Below are positions 52,954 through 61,601 of a DNA stretch of 64,000 nt, piece after piece; position 1 is the first letter of the stretch; each line of letters opens with the position of its first letter. The position numbers and the translations under genes are program-made. A model generated the notes under the pieces. That model did no database searches. It saw only the letters and a list, made by a program, of their open reading frames with translations, and had not been told where the DNA came from. The DNA comes from an uncultured Bacteroidota bacterium (GTDB taxonomy: Bacteria; Bacteroidota; Bacteroidia; Bacteroidales; UBA932), in NCBI GenBank assembly GCA_937901965.1, contig CALGSW010000012.1, forward strand, positions 99,591 through 163,590. Direction: 5' to 3'.

Positions 52954-55536
52954 ATGAAGAGATACTGGGCAATGCTCCTGTTTATCATAACAGGATTTAC
53001 CTCTTTCGCACAAGTTTCGTTTTATATAGATGCTCCAAGAGTTGTGGAGCTAGATGAAACTTTCAGGGTAGTGTTTATCTCAAATGCAGATCCATCATCT
53101 TTTGATCCGCCTGCAATGTCCGGGTTTGATATTCTTGCAGGCCCCACCTCTTCAAGGATGAGCTCAACTCAGATAATAAACGGCAAAAGGAGTGAATCTT
53201 TTGAGGTGAGTTATACATATGTATTGCAGGCAAAGAGTACGGGTAAATATTCAATTCCTTCTGCATCAATAATTGTTGACGGGAAACGTTATTCAAGCCA
53301 GCCTTTCTCTATAGAGGTTGTAAAGGGGAGCGGTGATGGAAGTAAGAGCTCGGCTGCTGCTTCATCGTCAGGAATAGGAAGCAACGATGTTATGCTGCGT
53401 CTTTCGCTTAGTAAAACAAGAGTTGTTAAAGGGGAACCTCTGGTTGCAACTTTAAAACTTTACTCTAAAGCCCCGGTTGTGGGATTTGAAGATGTAAAAT
53501 TCCCCTCGTTTAATGGTTTCTGGAGTCAGGAGATAGAGACCCCACAGAATATTGAATTTGTAAGGGAGAATGTAAACGGATCAATATACAGTGCTGCCGT
53601 TCTTAGAAGATACATCCTTATCCCTCAGCAAACCGGACAGATACAGATTGAACCCTCTGAAATGATATGCATTGTTCAGACAAAGGCTCAGAGCAGTGGA
53701 GCCAGATCAATGTTTGATGACTTTTTCAGCGACTATCAGAACATTAAAAAGAGGATTGTTGCTCCGGCAAACAGAGTGATGGTTGAAGCACTGCCCGGAG
53801 GAGCTCCTGCTTCATTCAAGGGAGCTGTGGGTGAGTATAAGATGGAGGCTGCCTTTTCCAAAGATAGTCTGAATGCGAATGAGGCTCTGTCTCTGATTGT
53901 GAAAATATCCGGAAGTGGCAACATCAATCTTGTAGAGGCACCGGCTGTGGTATTCCCATCGGATTTTGAACAGTACGATACCAAGACTACAGACAGGAGC
54001 ACAAGAGGCGGAAGCGGCTCATCCGGAACAAAAGAGTTTGAGTTTCCTCTGATTCCAAGAGGACCGGGTGAATTTAAAATTGCACCGGTTGAGTTCAGCT
54101 ATTATGATATAGCCAAGAAGAGATATGTAACCCTCTCATCGGGAGAGCTGACAGTAAAGGTAGGCAGAGATGCCGGTGGCAATGCATCCTATTCGGGGCA
54201 GGCGCTGCCGTTAGGGGTAAACAAACAGGCTGTTAAAAGTCTGGGAGACGACGTGAGATTCATAAAAACCGGAGCTTCCGGACTTACAAAGGGTAATCTG
54301 CTCTTTTTTGGATCTCCTCTGTACATCCTGATTATTATTTCAATACTTCTTTTGTGGTTTATCATAAGGAGAATTCTTGACAAGCACATAGAGAGGAACA
54401 GGGATGTTGCCGGAGTAAGAAACAGAAAGGCAGAGAAGGTGGCAAGAGGAAGGCTTAAACTGGCAGAATCACTCTTAAAACAAAATATCTATTCTGCATT
54501 CTATGAGGAGCTTTATAAAGCATTGCTGGGTTATGCCTCTGATAAATTCTCGCTCTCACCGGCAGACCTTTCAAGAGAGAAGATAAAGGATGCTCTTGAA
54601 AAATCAGCTGTTGAGGAGCTTGTCACCAAAGAGTTTCTGGAACTTATGGATGCCTGTGAATTTGCACGATACTCCCCTAATCCCGGAGGGGGAGAGATGG
54701 AAAATAACTTTAACAGAGCCGTTAGGATGATTACTTCTCTTGAAAGACGTAAGAGTGGCAACCGCAGGGTAAGTATGAAATTCCTGCTCACTGCTTTTGC
54801 ATTAATGTCTGCCGGAATAATTTTCGCAGCAGGGACCCCCGGGCACAAAGAGCTGTGGAATACCGCTAACGATCATTATACTAAGGGTGAATATCAGGTT
54901 GCCCTTGAGAGTTATACAAAGATTGAGGAGATGGGCTTTAATTCTCCTAAACTTATGTATAATCTGGGAAATACATATTTCAAACTGGGTGAAAATGGCA
55001 AAGCTATTCTCTATTTTGAAAGAGCACTTAAACTTGATCCATCTGACAGCGATGCTGAGAGGAATCTCGCTCTTGCCAGAGAGTATACATTGGACAAAAT
55101 TGAGAGTGTGCCTGATTTTATCCTTACAACATGGCTTAAAAAGATAAACTTTTCTATGTCCTCTAACGGTTGGGCTTTAGCTTCAATTATATTTGCGGCT
55201 GCCTTTGCCATTCTGATGTTATTTTTCAGATATGCGGCAACATCAGGAAGGAGGAAGCTGTACTTCTTCACCGGATTGGCTGTACTTCTACTTGGTATTA
55301 CTTCAATTCTCTTTGCATGGAGTCAGAAGAGTAATTTTACATCTAAGGATTTTGCAATTGTGATGAGACCTGTGAGTTCTGTTAAAAGCTCTCCGGATAC
55401 ATCCGGTAAAACACTCTTTATATTGCACGAGGGTACTAAGGTAGAACTTCTTGAAAGAATTGGCGGCTGGCAGAGAGTTGAGCTCTCTGATGGCCGACAG
55501 GGATGGATACTTTCAGTTGATATTGAAACTATTTAA
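52954..55536 (+). CDS. BatD-BatE fusion protein
   Basis: An 860-residue protein that joins two Bat components. Part 1: signal peptide 1-19, BatD beta domains with DAPRVVELDETFRVVF, a helix near 450-470 (LYILIIISILLLWFIIRR) and a cytosolic DUF-like end AKFDS-type region up to about 600. Part 2 from Met608: MKFLLTAFALMSAGIIFAAG reads like a second signal peptide, then TPR (ANDHYTKGEYQVALESYTKI), two helices (about 738-757 and 770-787) and an SH3b domain at the C-terminus (FILHEGTKVELLERIGGW). BatD and BatE are usually separate genes. It could be a true fusion or have an internal start at 54775. Confidence 0.85.
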   Translation: MKRYWAMLLFIITGFTSFAQVSFYIDAPRVVELDETFRVVFISNADPSSFDPPAMSGFDILAGPTSSRMSSTQIINGKRSESFEVSYTYVLQAKSTGKYSIPSASIIVDGKRYSSQPFSIEVVKGSGDGSKSSAAASSSGIGSNDVMLRLSLSKTRVVKGEPLVATLKLYSKAPVVGFEDVKFPSFNGFWSQEIETPQNIEFVRENVNGSIYSAAVLRRYILIPQQTGQIQIEPSEMICIVQTKAQSSGARSMFDDFFSDYQNIKKRIVAPANRVMVEALPGGAPASFKGAVGEYKMEAAFSKDSLNANEALSLIVKISGSGNINLVEAPAVVFPSDFEQYDTKTTDRSTRGGSGSSGTKEFEFPLIPRGPGEFKIAPVEFSYYDIAKKRYVTLSSGELTVKVGRDAGGNASYSGQALPLGVNKQAVKSLGDDVRFIKTGASGLTKGNLLFFGSPLYILIIISILLLWFIIRRILDKHIERNRDVAGVRNRKAEKVARGRLKLAESLLKQNIYSAFYEELYKALLGYASDKFSLSPADLSREKIKDALEKSAVEELVTKEFLELMDACEFARYSPNPGGGEMENNFNRAVRMITSLERRKSGNRRVSMKFLLTAFALMSAGIIFAAGTPGHKELWNTANDHYTKGEYQVALESYTKIEEMGFNSPKLMYNLGNTYFKLGENGKAILYFERALKLDPSDSDAERNLALAREYTLDKIESVPDFILTTWLKKINFSMSSNGWALASIIFAAAFAILMLFFRYAATSGRRKLYFFTGLAVLLLGITSILFAWSQKSNFTSKDFAIVMRPVSSVKSSPDTSGKTLFILHEGTKVELLERIGGWQRVELSDGRQGWILSVDIETI

Positions 55537-55554
55537 GAGTATTTTTTTCATCTC

Positions 55555-55680
55555 AGTTATTCCCGGTCATCCGCTTCCACTCTGGAGCTTTTCCACCTCA
55601 TACGCTGCGGTTGACTGGGGATTAGGGTAGTACCTAGATGAGATTTCCACTGAGAGGATACTCTGTGAATGCGTAAGATT
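55555..55680. repeat. Decayed family A repeat
   Basis: In the gap between the Bat operon and the M28 peptidase, ATCCGCTTCCACTCTGGAGC and CTTTTCCACCTCATACGCTG resemble the inverted family A core with several changes. GGATACTCTGTGAATGCG (55656-55673 region) is the reverse complement of the arm GCATTCACAGAGTATCC of copy 1 at 6188-6204. It is best seen as an old, eroded copy. Confidence 0.5.
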
Positions 55681-55689
55681 ACAGTAGTA

Positions 55690-57276
55690 TTATTTGTACA
55701 ATCCCTTTCTGGATAGGTTTTTGTCCTGATTTGCAAGGTTGTAAAGCACTATAGCCATCACGGTTGAGGTATGGTCCATATACTCTGGAATTGACATATT
55801 GTATGTGTCACGTTCGGTGTGCCAGATTTCTCCGTAATTAAAGTCATACCCTTTGGGGTCTGCATTACCAAAACTTATTGTGGGTACTCCGTTAATTGCA
55901 AAGTGTGCATGGTCACTTCCACCTGCTGTAGTGGGCTTTGGTCTTGCTTCGCCATCTCTTTTGTTAAGGGTAAAAGGAAACTCGGGGTTGATCTCATTCA
56001 ATCTGGATGTTGCCTTCTGAAACGATTCAAACATGGCAGGAGGAACGGTTATGCTGTTTGTGATTGTGGGACCTCCGTCTCTGTTGAAGTAGTTTGAGAT
56101 TTTTTCAAGCTTCTCCTTATTGTTTTCAACCCAGTGCTTTGAACCCCAAAGGCCAAACTCCTCGCCGGCCCATAAGCAAAACACTATTGATCTTCTTGGC
56201 TTTCCGCCTGCTTCCATAATCATTCTGGCTGCCTCAAGATTTGGAGCAACTCCGGTTCCGCAATCAACACCGCCGGTTGCAACATCAAATGCATCAAGAT
56301 GCCCTCCCGACATTACATATTCATCAGGAAACTCGGTTCCCCTTATAATTCCCAGAACATTATGGTATTTTACCGGACCGGGTTTAAAGTGGTTACGTAT
56401 ATCAAATTCAAGCTGGAAGTAACGACGTTCGTTTACCATCTGCTCAATAATTTTGTACTGATGCTCATCAAGTTTAATATCCGGGCAGGTTGGCAGCTCA
56501 TCCCAGCTCATATACTCAACATTCTTCCTGTCATAAAGTGCTCTGATGGGAACCTGTGATGACTGGATAATACCTAGAATACCTGCTTCACGCATCTCTT
56601 TATAGAAGAGAGCAGGTGCATCTTTGTATGGTTTTGGTTCTAGCTGAGGTTTATCAGGATTTGCTCTGTTAATCCTCATGATGGAGTCATTGTATATTTG
56701 TATCTTGTTGTTTTCCTGAATAATCTGAGATCTTAATGTGTCAGCGTACTCTGAATAGTCTATCGGCCACCCCTCGTTCTCTCCGGTTATCAGTACCCAC
56801 GCCCCTTTAAGCTTTCCTTTCATTCTGTCAAACTGAGCTTTGGTTTTGGGCTCTTTTACAACATGCCCGCGCTGAACACCTTTAGTGCCGGATGTATAAG
56901 AAGGAGTAGCAAAGTGGAGAATCATACCATTATCAGAGAGCATTCTGCCAAACCAGGGACCTCGGTTAAATCCTACCGGGAGCTGACCAACCTCCTGAAC
57001 AACAACCTCCAACCCCCACTTTTTATATAAATCGGCAGCCCAGTATGTTGCATTTTCATAGGCGTCAGAACCAAGAAGACGGCCACCTATTCTGTTTGTT
57101 AAGACATCAAGATGGTGCATAGTTCTGTTATCGGTCTGGCCGATTTTGATGATTTTTGAGACCACCCGGTCGTGATCTTCCGGAGTCATTTTATTCTGAG
57201 CAGTAGCCTGAGTGGTCGCAGATGCAACAATGGCTAAAGTAAGCAGAAGTGCTAATCTTTTTGTGAAGTTGATCAT
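55690..57276 (-). CDS. M28-family zinc aminopeptidase, exported
   Basis: A 528-residue exported peptidase. Signal peptide 1-27 (LALLLTLAIVASATTQATAQ), a protease-associated insert (about 120-270) and a C-terminal M28 metal site: GGHLDAFDVATGG (His and Asp), WAGEEFGLWG (catalytic Glu and Glu ligand), NRDGG (Asp) and EIWHTERD (His). It probably trims N-terminal residues from peptides in the periplasm. ATG 57276 is chosen because an in-frame Met at 57294 overlaps the -7 element (57294-57301). It is divergent from the YfcC carrier gene. Confidence 0.9.
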   Translation of the reverse strand: MINFTKRLALLLTLAIVASATTQATAQNKMTPEDHDRVVSKIIKIGQTDNRTMHHLDVLTNRIGGRLLGSDAYENATYWAADLYKKWGLEVVVQEVGQLPVGFNRGPWFGRMLSDNGMILHFATPSYTSGTKGVQRGHVVKEPKTKAQFDRMKGKLKGAWVLITGENEGWPIDYSEYADTLRSQIIQENNKIQIYNDSIMRINRANPDKPQLEPKPYKDAPALFYKEMREAGILGIIQSSQVPIRALYDRKNVEYMSWDELPTCPDIKLDEHQYKIIEQMVNERRYFQLEFDIRNHFKPGPVKYHNVLGIIRGTEFPDEYVMSGGHLDAFDVATGGVDCGTGVAPNLEAARMIMEAGGKPRRSIVFCLWAGEEFGLWGSKHWVENNKEKLEKISNYFNRDGGPTITNSITVPPAMFESFQKATSRLNEINPEFPFTLNKRDGEARPKPTTAGGSDHAHFAINGVPTISFGNADPKGYDFNYGEIWHTERDTYNMSIPEYMDHTSTVMAIVLYNLANQDKNLSRKGLYK

Positions 57277-57293
57277 TTTATAATGGTTTTGCA

Positions 57294-57301
57294 CAAATTT
57301 A
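57294..57301 (-). promoter_or_regulatory. -7 promoter element for the M28 peptidase
   Basis: Minus strand TAAATTTG, exact TAnnTTTG match, 18 bp before the chosen ATG. On the plus strand TATTTTTA at 57305-57312 is a weaker candidate for the YfcC gene. Confidence 0.45.
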
Positions 57302-57317
57302 GAATTATTTTTACGCT

Positions 57318-58904
57318 ATGGAAAAGAAAAAGCTTAAGATACCGCACACATTTGTGATAATTTTTGCACTGATTGTGATAAGTGCTTTTGTAACATTTTT
57401 TGTTCCCGGAGGAGAGTATGTGAAAATATCTGATGGGGATACGGAGAGACTTGAATTCAGATATATTGACAACCAACCCCAAAGCTGGCAGGTTATGACT
57501 GCCTTTTATAAGGGCTTCACCAGGCAGGCCGGTATAATTGTTTTTATACTTGTAATTGGAGCTGCTTTCTGGGTGGTTAATTCTGTTAAAGCAATTGATG
57601 CAGGAATTCAGTCTTTCTTAAAATTTACGAGTGGTCTTGAAAAGTACTCTTTTCTCAGAAGGCTGGGTGTTCATAATATAGTTCTTATACTTATTATGTT
57701 ACTGTTCAGTCTGTTTGGGGCAGTTTTTGGAATGAGCGAGGAGACTATTGCATTTGCAGTACTGCTTATTCCGCTGGCAATCTCTATGGGCTATGATTCA
57801 ATTGTAGGAGTCTCTCTTGTATATGTTGCTGCTCACGTGGGGTTTGCAGGGGCAATACTAAATCCTTTCACAATAGGGATTGCACAGGACATTGCCGGTT
57901 TACCTCTCTTTTCCGGTATTGAATACAGGTTTTTCTGCTGGATGGTTCTGAATGTTCTAACAATTGTTTTTGTCCTTATTTATGCTGCTAAGGTCAAAAA
58001 AGACCCTTTGAAATCTCCTGTCTATGAAGAGGACAGATATTGGAGGGAGAGGGCTGAAGAGGATGGTAAAAAGATTGACTATCACACTCCTCGCGCAGCA
58101 TGGGTGAGTTATATTATTACACTTGCTGCTTTAATACTCTTCTCTGTATTTTATTATCACACAACTATAAAAATTGGAAACAGCACTTTTGATATTCCGG
58201 GACTTATTCCGCTTCTTACAGTCTTGTTTGCAATAACAGGTTTTCTGTCTCTCAGAAAATCGGTACATTTCTATGTGCTTAATCTGCTCTTTTTTACCAT
58301 AATATTCCTGGTTGCAGGCGTGATGGGATATGGATGGTATATAGGGGAGATATCGGCACTATTCCTTGCATTGGGAATATTGAGCGGTATCTCTGCAGGG
58401 TACAACGGAAATGAAATTGTATCCAAACTTAATGAGGGTGCGAGGGATATTCTCTCTGCCGCAGTTGTGGTGGGACTTGCTGCAGGAATAATTGTTATTC
58501 TTGAAGAGGGAAAGGTTATAAATACAATACTTCACGAGATGTCGCTGGCAATGGACGGAGCCGGTAAGGGTGGCTCTCTTGGCGTGATGTACATGATACA
58601 GACCTTTATAAATATTGTTATTCCATCTGCCAGTGCTAAGGCCGCCATAACTATGCCCATCATGGCACCTTTCTCAGACCTGATAGGGGTCTCAAGACAG
58701 GCAACAGTACTTGCATTTCAGTTTGGAGACGGATTCACAAATATGATAACTCCCACATCAGGTGTCCTCATTGCTGTTCTCTCAATTGCAAGGATACCTT
58801 ACGCCAAATGGTTTAAATGGGTATTACCGTTTATCCTGCTACTTATTGTAGTGGGCTTTCTGCTTTTGTTGCCTACAGTGTATATGAAACTCAACGGTTT
58901 TTAA
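57318..58904 (+). CDS. YfcC family carrier (anaerobic C4-dicarboxylate/basic amino acid type)
   Basis: A 528-residue inner-membrane carrier with about 13 helices. The start KLKIPHTFVIIFALIVISAFVTF followed by FVPGGEY is the typical opening of the YfcC/ArcD-like family. Internal motifs FGMSEETIAFAVLLIPLAISMGYD, HVGFAGAILNPFTIGIAQ and the second half NIVIPSASAKAAITMPIMAP are also conserved. Relatives are annotated as basic amino acid antiporters or short-chain fatty acid carriers; substrate is not known. It ends 3 bp before the convergent S41 gene. Confidence 0.9.
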   Translation: MEKKKLKIPHTFVIIFALIVISAFVTFFVPGGEYVKISDGDTERLEFRYIDNQPQSWQVMTAFYKGFTRQAGIIVFILVIGAAFWVVNSVKAIDAGIQSFLKFTSGLEKYSFLRRLGVHNIVLILIMLLFSLFGAVFGMSEETIAFAVLLIPLAISMGYDSIVGVSLVYVAAHVGFAGAILNPFTIGIAQDIAGLPLFSGIEYRFFCWMVLNVLTIVFVLIYAAKVKKDPLKSPVYEEDRYWRERAEEDGKKIDYHTPRAAWVSYIITLAALILFSVFYYHTTIKIGNSTFDIPGLIPLLTVLFAITGFLSLRKSVHFYVLNLLFFTIIFLVAGVMGYGWYIGEISALFLALGILSGISAGYNGNEIVSKLNEGARDILSAAVVVGLAAGIIVILEEGKVINTILHEMSLAMDGAGKGGSLGVMYMIQTFINIVIPSASAKAAITMPIMAPFSDLIGVSRQATVLAFQFGDGFTNMITPTSGVLIAVLSIARIPYAKWFKWVLPFILLLIVVGFLLLLPTVYMKLNGF

Positions 58905-58907
58905 TCA

Positions 58908-60266
58908 CTATCGGCTTTTAATAAAAGTGTATTTGCCATAGTTTGGAGAATCGCTCTCCTGCTGAATACGAAACTGATCCCCTTTTACCGGAGCCGATGC
59001 CCCTGCCGCCGGGAGTGGAGGGAAAGTTCCTGTTGCCGAATGGGTGAGGCATGCTTTAACCCAGTCTTCATTCAGGCCGAATTCGTGGTACAGATCATCC
59101 GGGCGGGAGTGGTCCGGCATTATACCGTCCAGATAATTTCCCTCATTTTCACTGTTAACTGTAAAAAAGGCAATCGGGAGAAATATGTACTCCGGACTTG
59201 TGTAGTTGTTTTCAGGATACGAGATTACATACATCCCGTTAGGTTTGCCATATGTCTGCCTTCCCACAAGGACAACATCCATGAGTGGCTGAAATCCGTT
59301 TATTATTACTTCACTGGCAGACGCTGTTCCGCTGCTGCCAAGTATATATAGCCTTTCAAGATTCAGAGAACCTGCTATTCTCTTGATAATAGTCATATTC
59401 TCAGTGCGGGTATCCATAGAGGCATATTTATCGTTATGCTTCCTCTTTGCGACAAGTTTTCCGTCAGCTGAGGCAGGAGCAATGTAGTTTGCAAGTAGTT
59501 CAGTTGCCTTTCCGTCTCCCCCTCCGTTATACCTTAAGTCAAGTATAAGATGTTTGATTCCGGCCGATTTGAACATTACCATTGCATCTTCTATATCTTC
59601 CAGCATATGTGCATTGAATGTGTAGTAATTAAAATATCCAACCGGCGCAGCAAGTCCCGGAAACTGAGCGGATGTGTAAACCTCTTTTGTCAGATATGAG
59701 CGTGTGTTAATTACTCTGGATGAGGCAGTGAAGGTGTGCACGGCATTAGAATGGTCTCTGAATGTAAATGTGTTTGTACTCTTGGCCATCTCTTCCTCAA
59801 AGGTCTTGGCTCTTACAAGGTCCATAACAGGTGTATTGTTGAGATGAGTAAGTGTCCATCCTCTTTTTACCCCCTTTTCTGAAAGAGGAGTGTTAGGAAA
59901 GACATACCGGACTCTGATAGAGTAATCGTTGTAATAGTCAATAGCCTGCCCGTAGCTTGCTCCATAGCTTGTTGATATCCCAGCATTGTCATTAAGAAAC
60001 TCTTCACCGGTCATCATCCATGACCATCTGTCCTGCGGAACCAGGTGTTTTTTAAAATACTCATTTACATTAATTGATGTTACCTGGCTGATGTTTTCAG
60101 GAATATCTTTATACCAGTAATATATATCATGCATTGTTTCACTTACATAGTTGAACAGTTTTGTTCTTTCAGAAAGCCCTTCAAGATCGCATGACGAGAC
60201 GAACCCTCCGAATGTTGTTATTGCCAGAGCGACAATAACGAAGCGTTTTCTAAACTGAATATTCAT
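58908..60266 (-). CDS. S41 family peptidase, lipoprotein
   Basis: A 452-residue lipoprotein. The signal ends in the lipobox GFVSSC with Cys26. After a short N-terminal helical domain comes a PDZ-like region (about 100-180; NTPLSEKGVKRGWTLTHLNN) and the S41 protease core: LILDLRYNGGGDG (240-252), the nucleophile in SSGTASASE (Ser316 or Ser318) and Lys341 in TYGKPNG. Related to tail-specific proteases; target unknown. Probably anchored to a membrane and acting in the periplasm. The adjacent tpx gene is divergent. Confidence 0.9.
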   Translation of the reverse strand: MNIQFRKRFVIVALAITTFGGFVSSCDLEGLSERTKLFNYVSETMHDIYYWYKDIPENISQVTSINVNEYFKKHLVPQDRWSWMMTGEEFLNDNAGISTSYGASYGQAIDYYNDYSIRVRYVFPNTPLSEKGVKRGWTLTHLNNTPVMDLVRAKTFEEEMAKSTNTFTFRDHSNAVHTFTASSRVINTRSYLTKEVYTSAQFPGLAAPVGYFNYYTFNAHMLEDIEDAMVMFKSAGIKHLILDLRYNGGGDGKATELLANYIAPASADGKLVAKRKHNDKYASMDTRTENMTIIKRIAGSLNLERLYILGSSGTASASEVIINGFQPLMDVVLVGRQTYGKPNGMYVISYPENNYTSPEYIFLPIAFFTVNSENEGNYLDGIMPDHSRPDDLYHEFGLNEDWVKACLTHSATGTFPPLPAAGASAPVKGDQFRIQQESDSPNYGKYTFIKSR

Positions 60267-60285
60267 TTTTCTGGAATTATTTACA

Positions 60286-60293
60286 CAAATTTA
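60286..60293 (-). promoter_or_regulatory. -7 promoter element for the S41 peptidase
   Basis: Minus strand TAAATTTG, exact TAnnTTTG match, 20 bp before the ATG. Confidence 0.45.
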
Positions 60294-60307
60294 AACAAAA
60301 TAGAATA

Positions 60308-60334
60308 TTCTATGTTCTTAATTCAAGAATAGAA
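60308..60334. promoter_or_regulatory. Dyad upstream of tpx, possible operator
   Basis: A 27-bp near-palindrome with the half sites TTCTATG TTCTT and AAGAA TAGAA around AATTC; one base breaks the symmetry. It is centred about 40 bp before the tpx ATG and 55 bp before the S41 ATG. Such dyads are typical for peroxide-response regulators (OxyR or PerR), but the consensus is not met clearly and the regulator is unknown. Confidence 0.4.
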
Positions 60335-60361
60335 ACATATTATAAAAAATATAAAAAAATC

Positions 60362-60892
60362 ATGAAAGAACTTTCATCTATTGAGACAAAAGGAATTTTT
60401 GCAGCTAAGGGCAACCCTTTGACACTACTTGGAAACCAGATTAAGCCGGGAGATGTCGCTCCTGAAATTATTGCATCTGATAATACATTAAAAGATGTCA
60501 AACTTTCAGACTTTAAGGGAAAGGTGGTTGTTGTAAGTGTGTTCCCATCAATTGATACAGGTGTATGTGCAACACAGACACGTACATTTAATAAAAGAGC
60601 AACAGAACTATCTTCAGATGTCGTAATTCTTACGATGTCTAAAGATTTACCATTTGCTCTTGGAAGATTTTGTGCCGCTGAGGGCATAAACAACATTCAT
60701 ACTCTTTCAGATTTTAAATTTTCAAAATTTGGACTGGAGTATGGATTCCTGGTAAAGGAGAACCAACTGCTCGCCAGAGGTGTTGTGGTTATTGACAAGA
60801 ACGGAGTGGTAAAGTACAAGGAGATAACCAAGGATATTCTGGATGAGCCAAACTATGATCTGGCAATAGCTGCTGTTAAGGAGCTTTTGTAG
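60362..60892 (+). CDS. tpx: Thiol peroxidase
   Basis: Thioredoxin-dependent peroxidase of the Tpx group, 176 residues. Peroxidatic Cys69 lies in FPSIDTGVCATQT and resolving Cys104 in GRFCAAEG, a spacing like the E. coli Cys61-Cys95 pair. The N-terminus GNPLTLLGNQIKPGD is also typical. It removes hydrogen peroxide and alkyl peroxides in the cytosol. A dyad upstream may be its operator and a clear terminator follows. Monocistronic. Confidence 0.95.
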   Translation: MKELSSIETKGIFAAKGNPLTLLGNQIKPGDVAPEIIASDNTLKDVKLSDFKGKVVVVSVFPSIDTGVCATQTRTFNKRATELSSDVVILTMSKDLPFALGRFCAAEGINNIHTLSDFKFSKFGLEYGFLVKENQLLARGVVVIDKNGVVKYKEITKDILDEPNYDLAIAAVKELL

Positions 60893-60940
60893 GTCGTGCT
60901 CATTTATTTGAGTGATTATTTGTTATTAGTTAAGTGGTGT

Positions 60941-60974
60941 GAGGCTAGTCAATTTTTTGGCTGGCCTCTTTTTT
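60941..60974 (+). terminator. Rho-independent terminator of tpx
   Basis: GAGGCTAGTC (60941-60950), loop AATTTTTT, GGCTGGCCTC (60959-60968), followed by TTTTTTA. Ten pairs including two G-T wobbles, 48 bp after the tpx stop. Confidence 0.8.
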
Positions 60975-61042
60975 ATTGGCGGATACTCTTCATCCTACTC
61001 TCCGTCTGCTGCTGCATCCTTCACCAAGTCTGCTACTTCATT

Positions 61043-61139
61043 CTTCCCCAGCCAACCGCAGCCACTCAGGAACTTTTCCTCCTCATCAGCTCCGCTACTT
61101 CCGGCGGAGGTTCCTTTGTGTCTCGGTTGGCTGGGGAAG
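61043..61139. repeat. Family A palindromic element, copy 3
   Basis: CTTCCCCAGCCAACCG (61043-61058) pairs with CGGTTGGCTGGGGAAG (61124-61139); GGAAC inside pairs with GTTCC. The apex is a degenerate core CCTCCTC ... GCGGAGG. The left arm region CCAACCGCAGCCACTCAGG is nearly the reverse complement of 34294-34313, so this copy shares sequence with the 34.3-kb unit. 60975-61042 shows nothing I can assign. Confidence 0.7.
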
Positions 61140-61171
61140 GAGTACTACATTACTTTTCACTGACGAAAATC

Positions 61172-61220
61172 AGGCGTGGGTGGGACACCTCCTCGCTCAC
61201 TTCGTTCGCTGTGGCGAGAA
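61172..61220. repeat. Solo family B arm and short family A hairpin
   Basis: AGGCGTGGGTGGGACA (61171 onward) equals one arm of the 33.7-kb family B element but has no partner arm nearby. It runs directly into CCTCCTCGCTCACTTCGTT and CGCTGTGGCGAG, the short core also seen at 33823-33858. The order arm, short core, palindrome is the same at both loci. Confidence 0.6.
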
Positions 61221-61240
61221 TTTAATCGTTTAACTATTAC

Positions 61241-61377
61241 CTGTTATGTATTACTCCATCGTTTCCACAAAGAAGTCCGCAAAACTGAAGGAGTCTCCGC
61301 CGCAGCGAACAGAGTGAGCGAGGAGGAAAAACTCCTGAAGTGAGGCGGATTATTTGTGGATGGAGTAATACATACAG
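61241..61377. repeat. Family A palindromic element, copy 4
   Basis: A 137-bp palindrome of the same length as 33877-34013 and differing at only a handful of positions. CTGTTATGTATTACTCCAT (61241-61259) pairs with ATGGAGTAATACATACAG (61360-61377). Core variant CTCCGCCGCAGCGAAC. The right flank CAGGCTAGA is shared with the 34-kb locus as well. Confidence 0.8.
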
Positions 61378-61380
61378 GCT

Positions 61381-61570
61381 AGACGACGGAGTCTCCGCCA
61401 CAGCGAACGAAGTGAGCGAGGAGGAAAAGCTCCGGAGTCACATCGGGTGGTTGAATATATGTCATGCAGTTGCCTGGGATGAACAAGCAGCAAAACTGAC
61501 GGAGCCTCCGCCACAGCGAACAAAGGGAGCGAGGAGGAAAAACTCCTGAAGTGAATCGGATTCTTTGTGG
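61381..61570. repeat. Tandem family A units, second locus
   Basis: Core TCCGCCA at 61394 and 61507 (113 bp apart), with GCTCCGGAGTCACATCGGG and CAGTTGCCTGGGATGAACA between. Same period and order as 34020-34345, with one unit fewer. The last unit ends GAATCGGATTCTTTGTGGA, a diverged form of GCGGATTATTTGTGGA. No gene is visible. Confidence 0.7.
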
Positions 61571-61601
61571 AGAGAGTAAAAATATTTTGAAATAACCTCT
61601 G

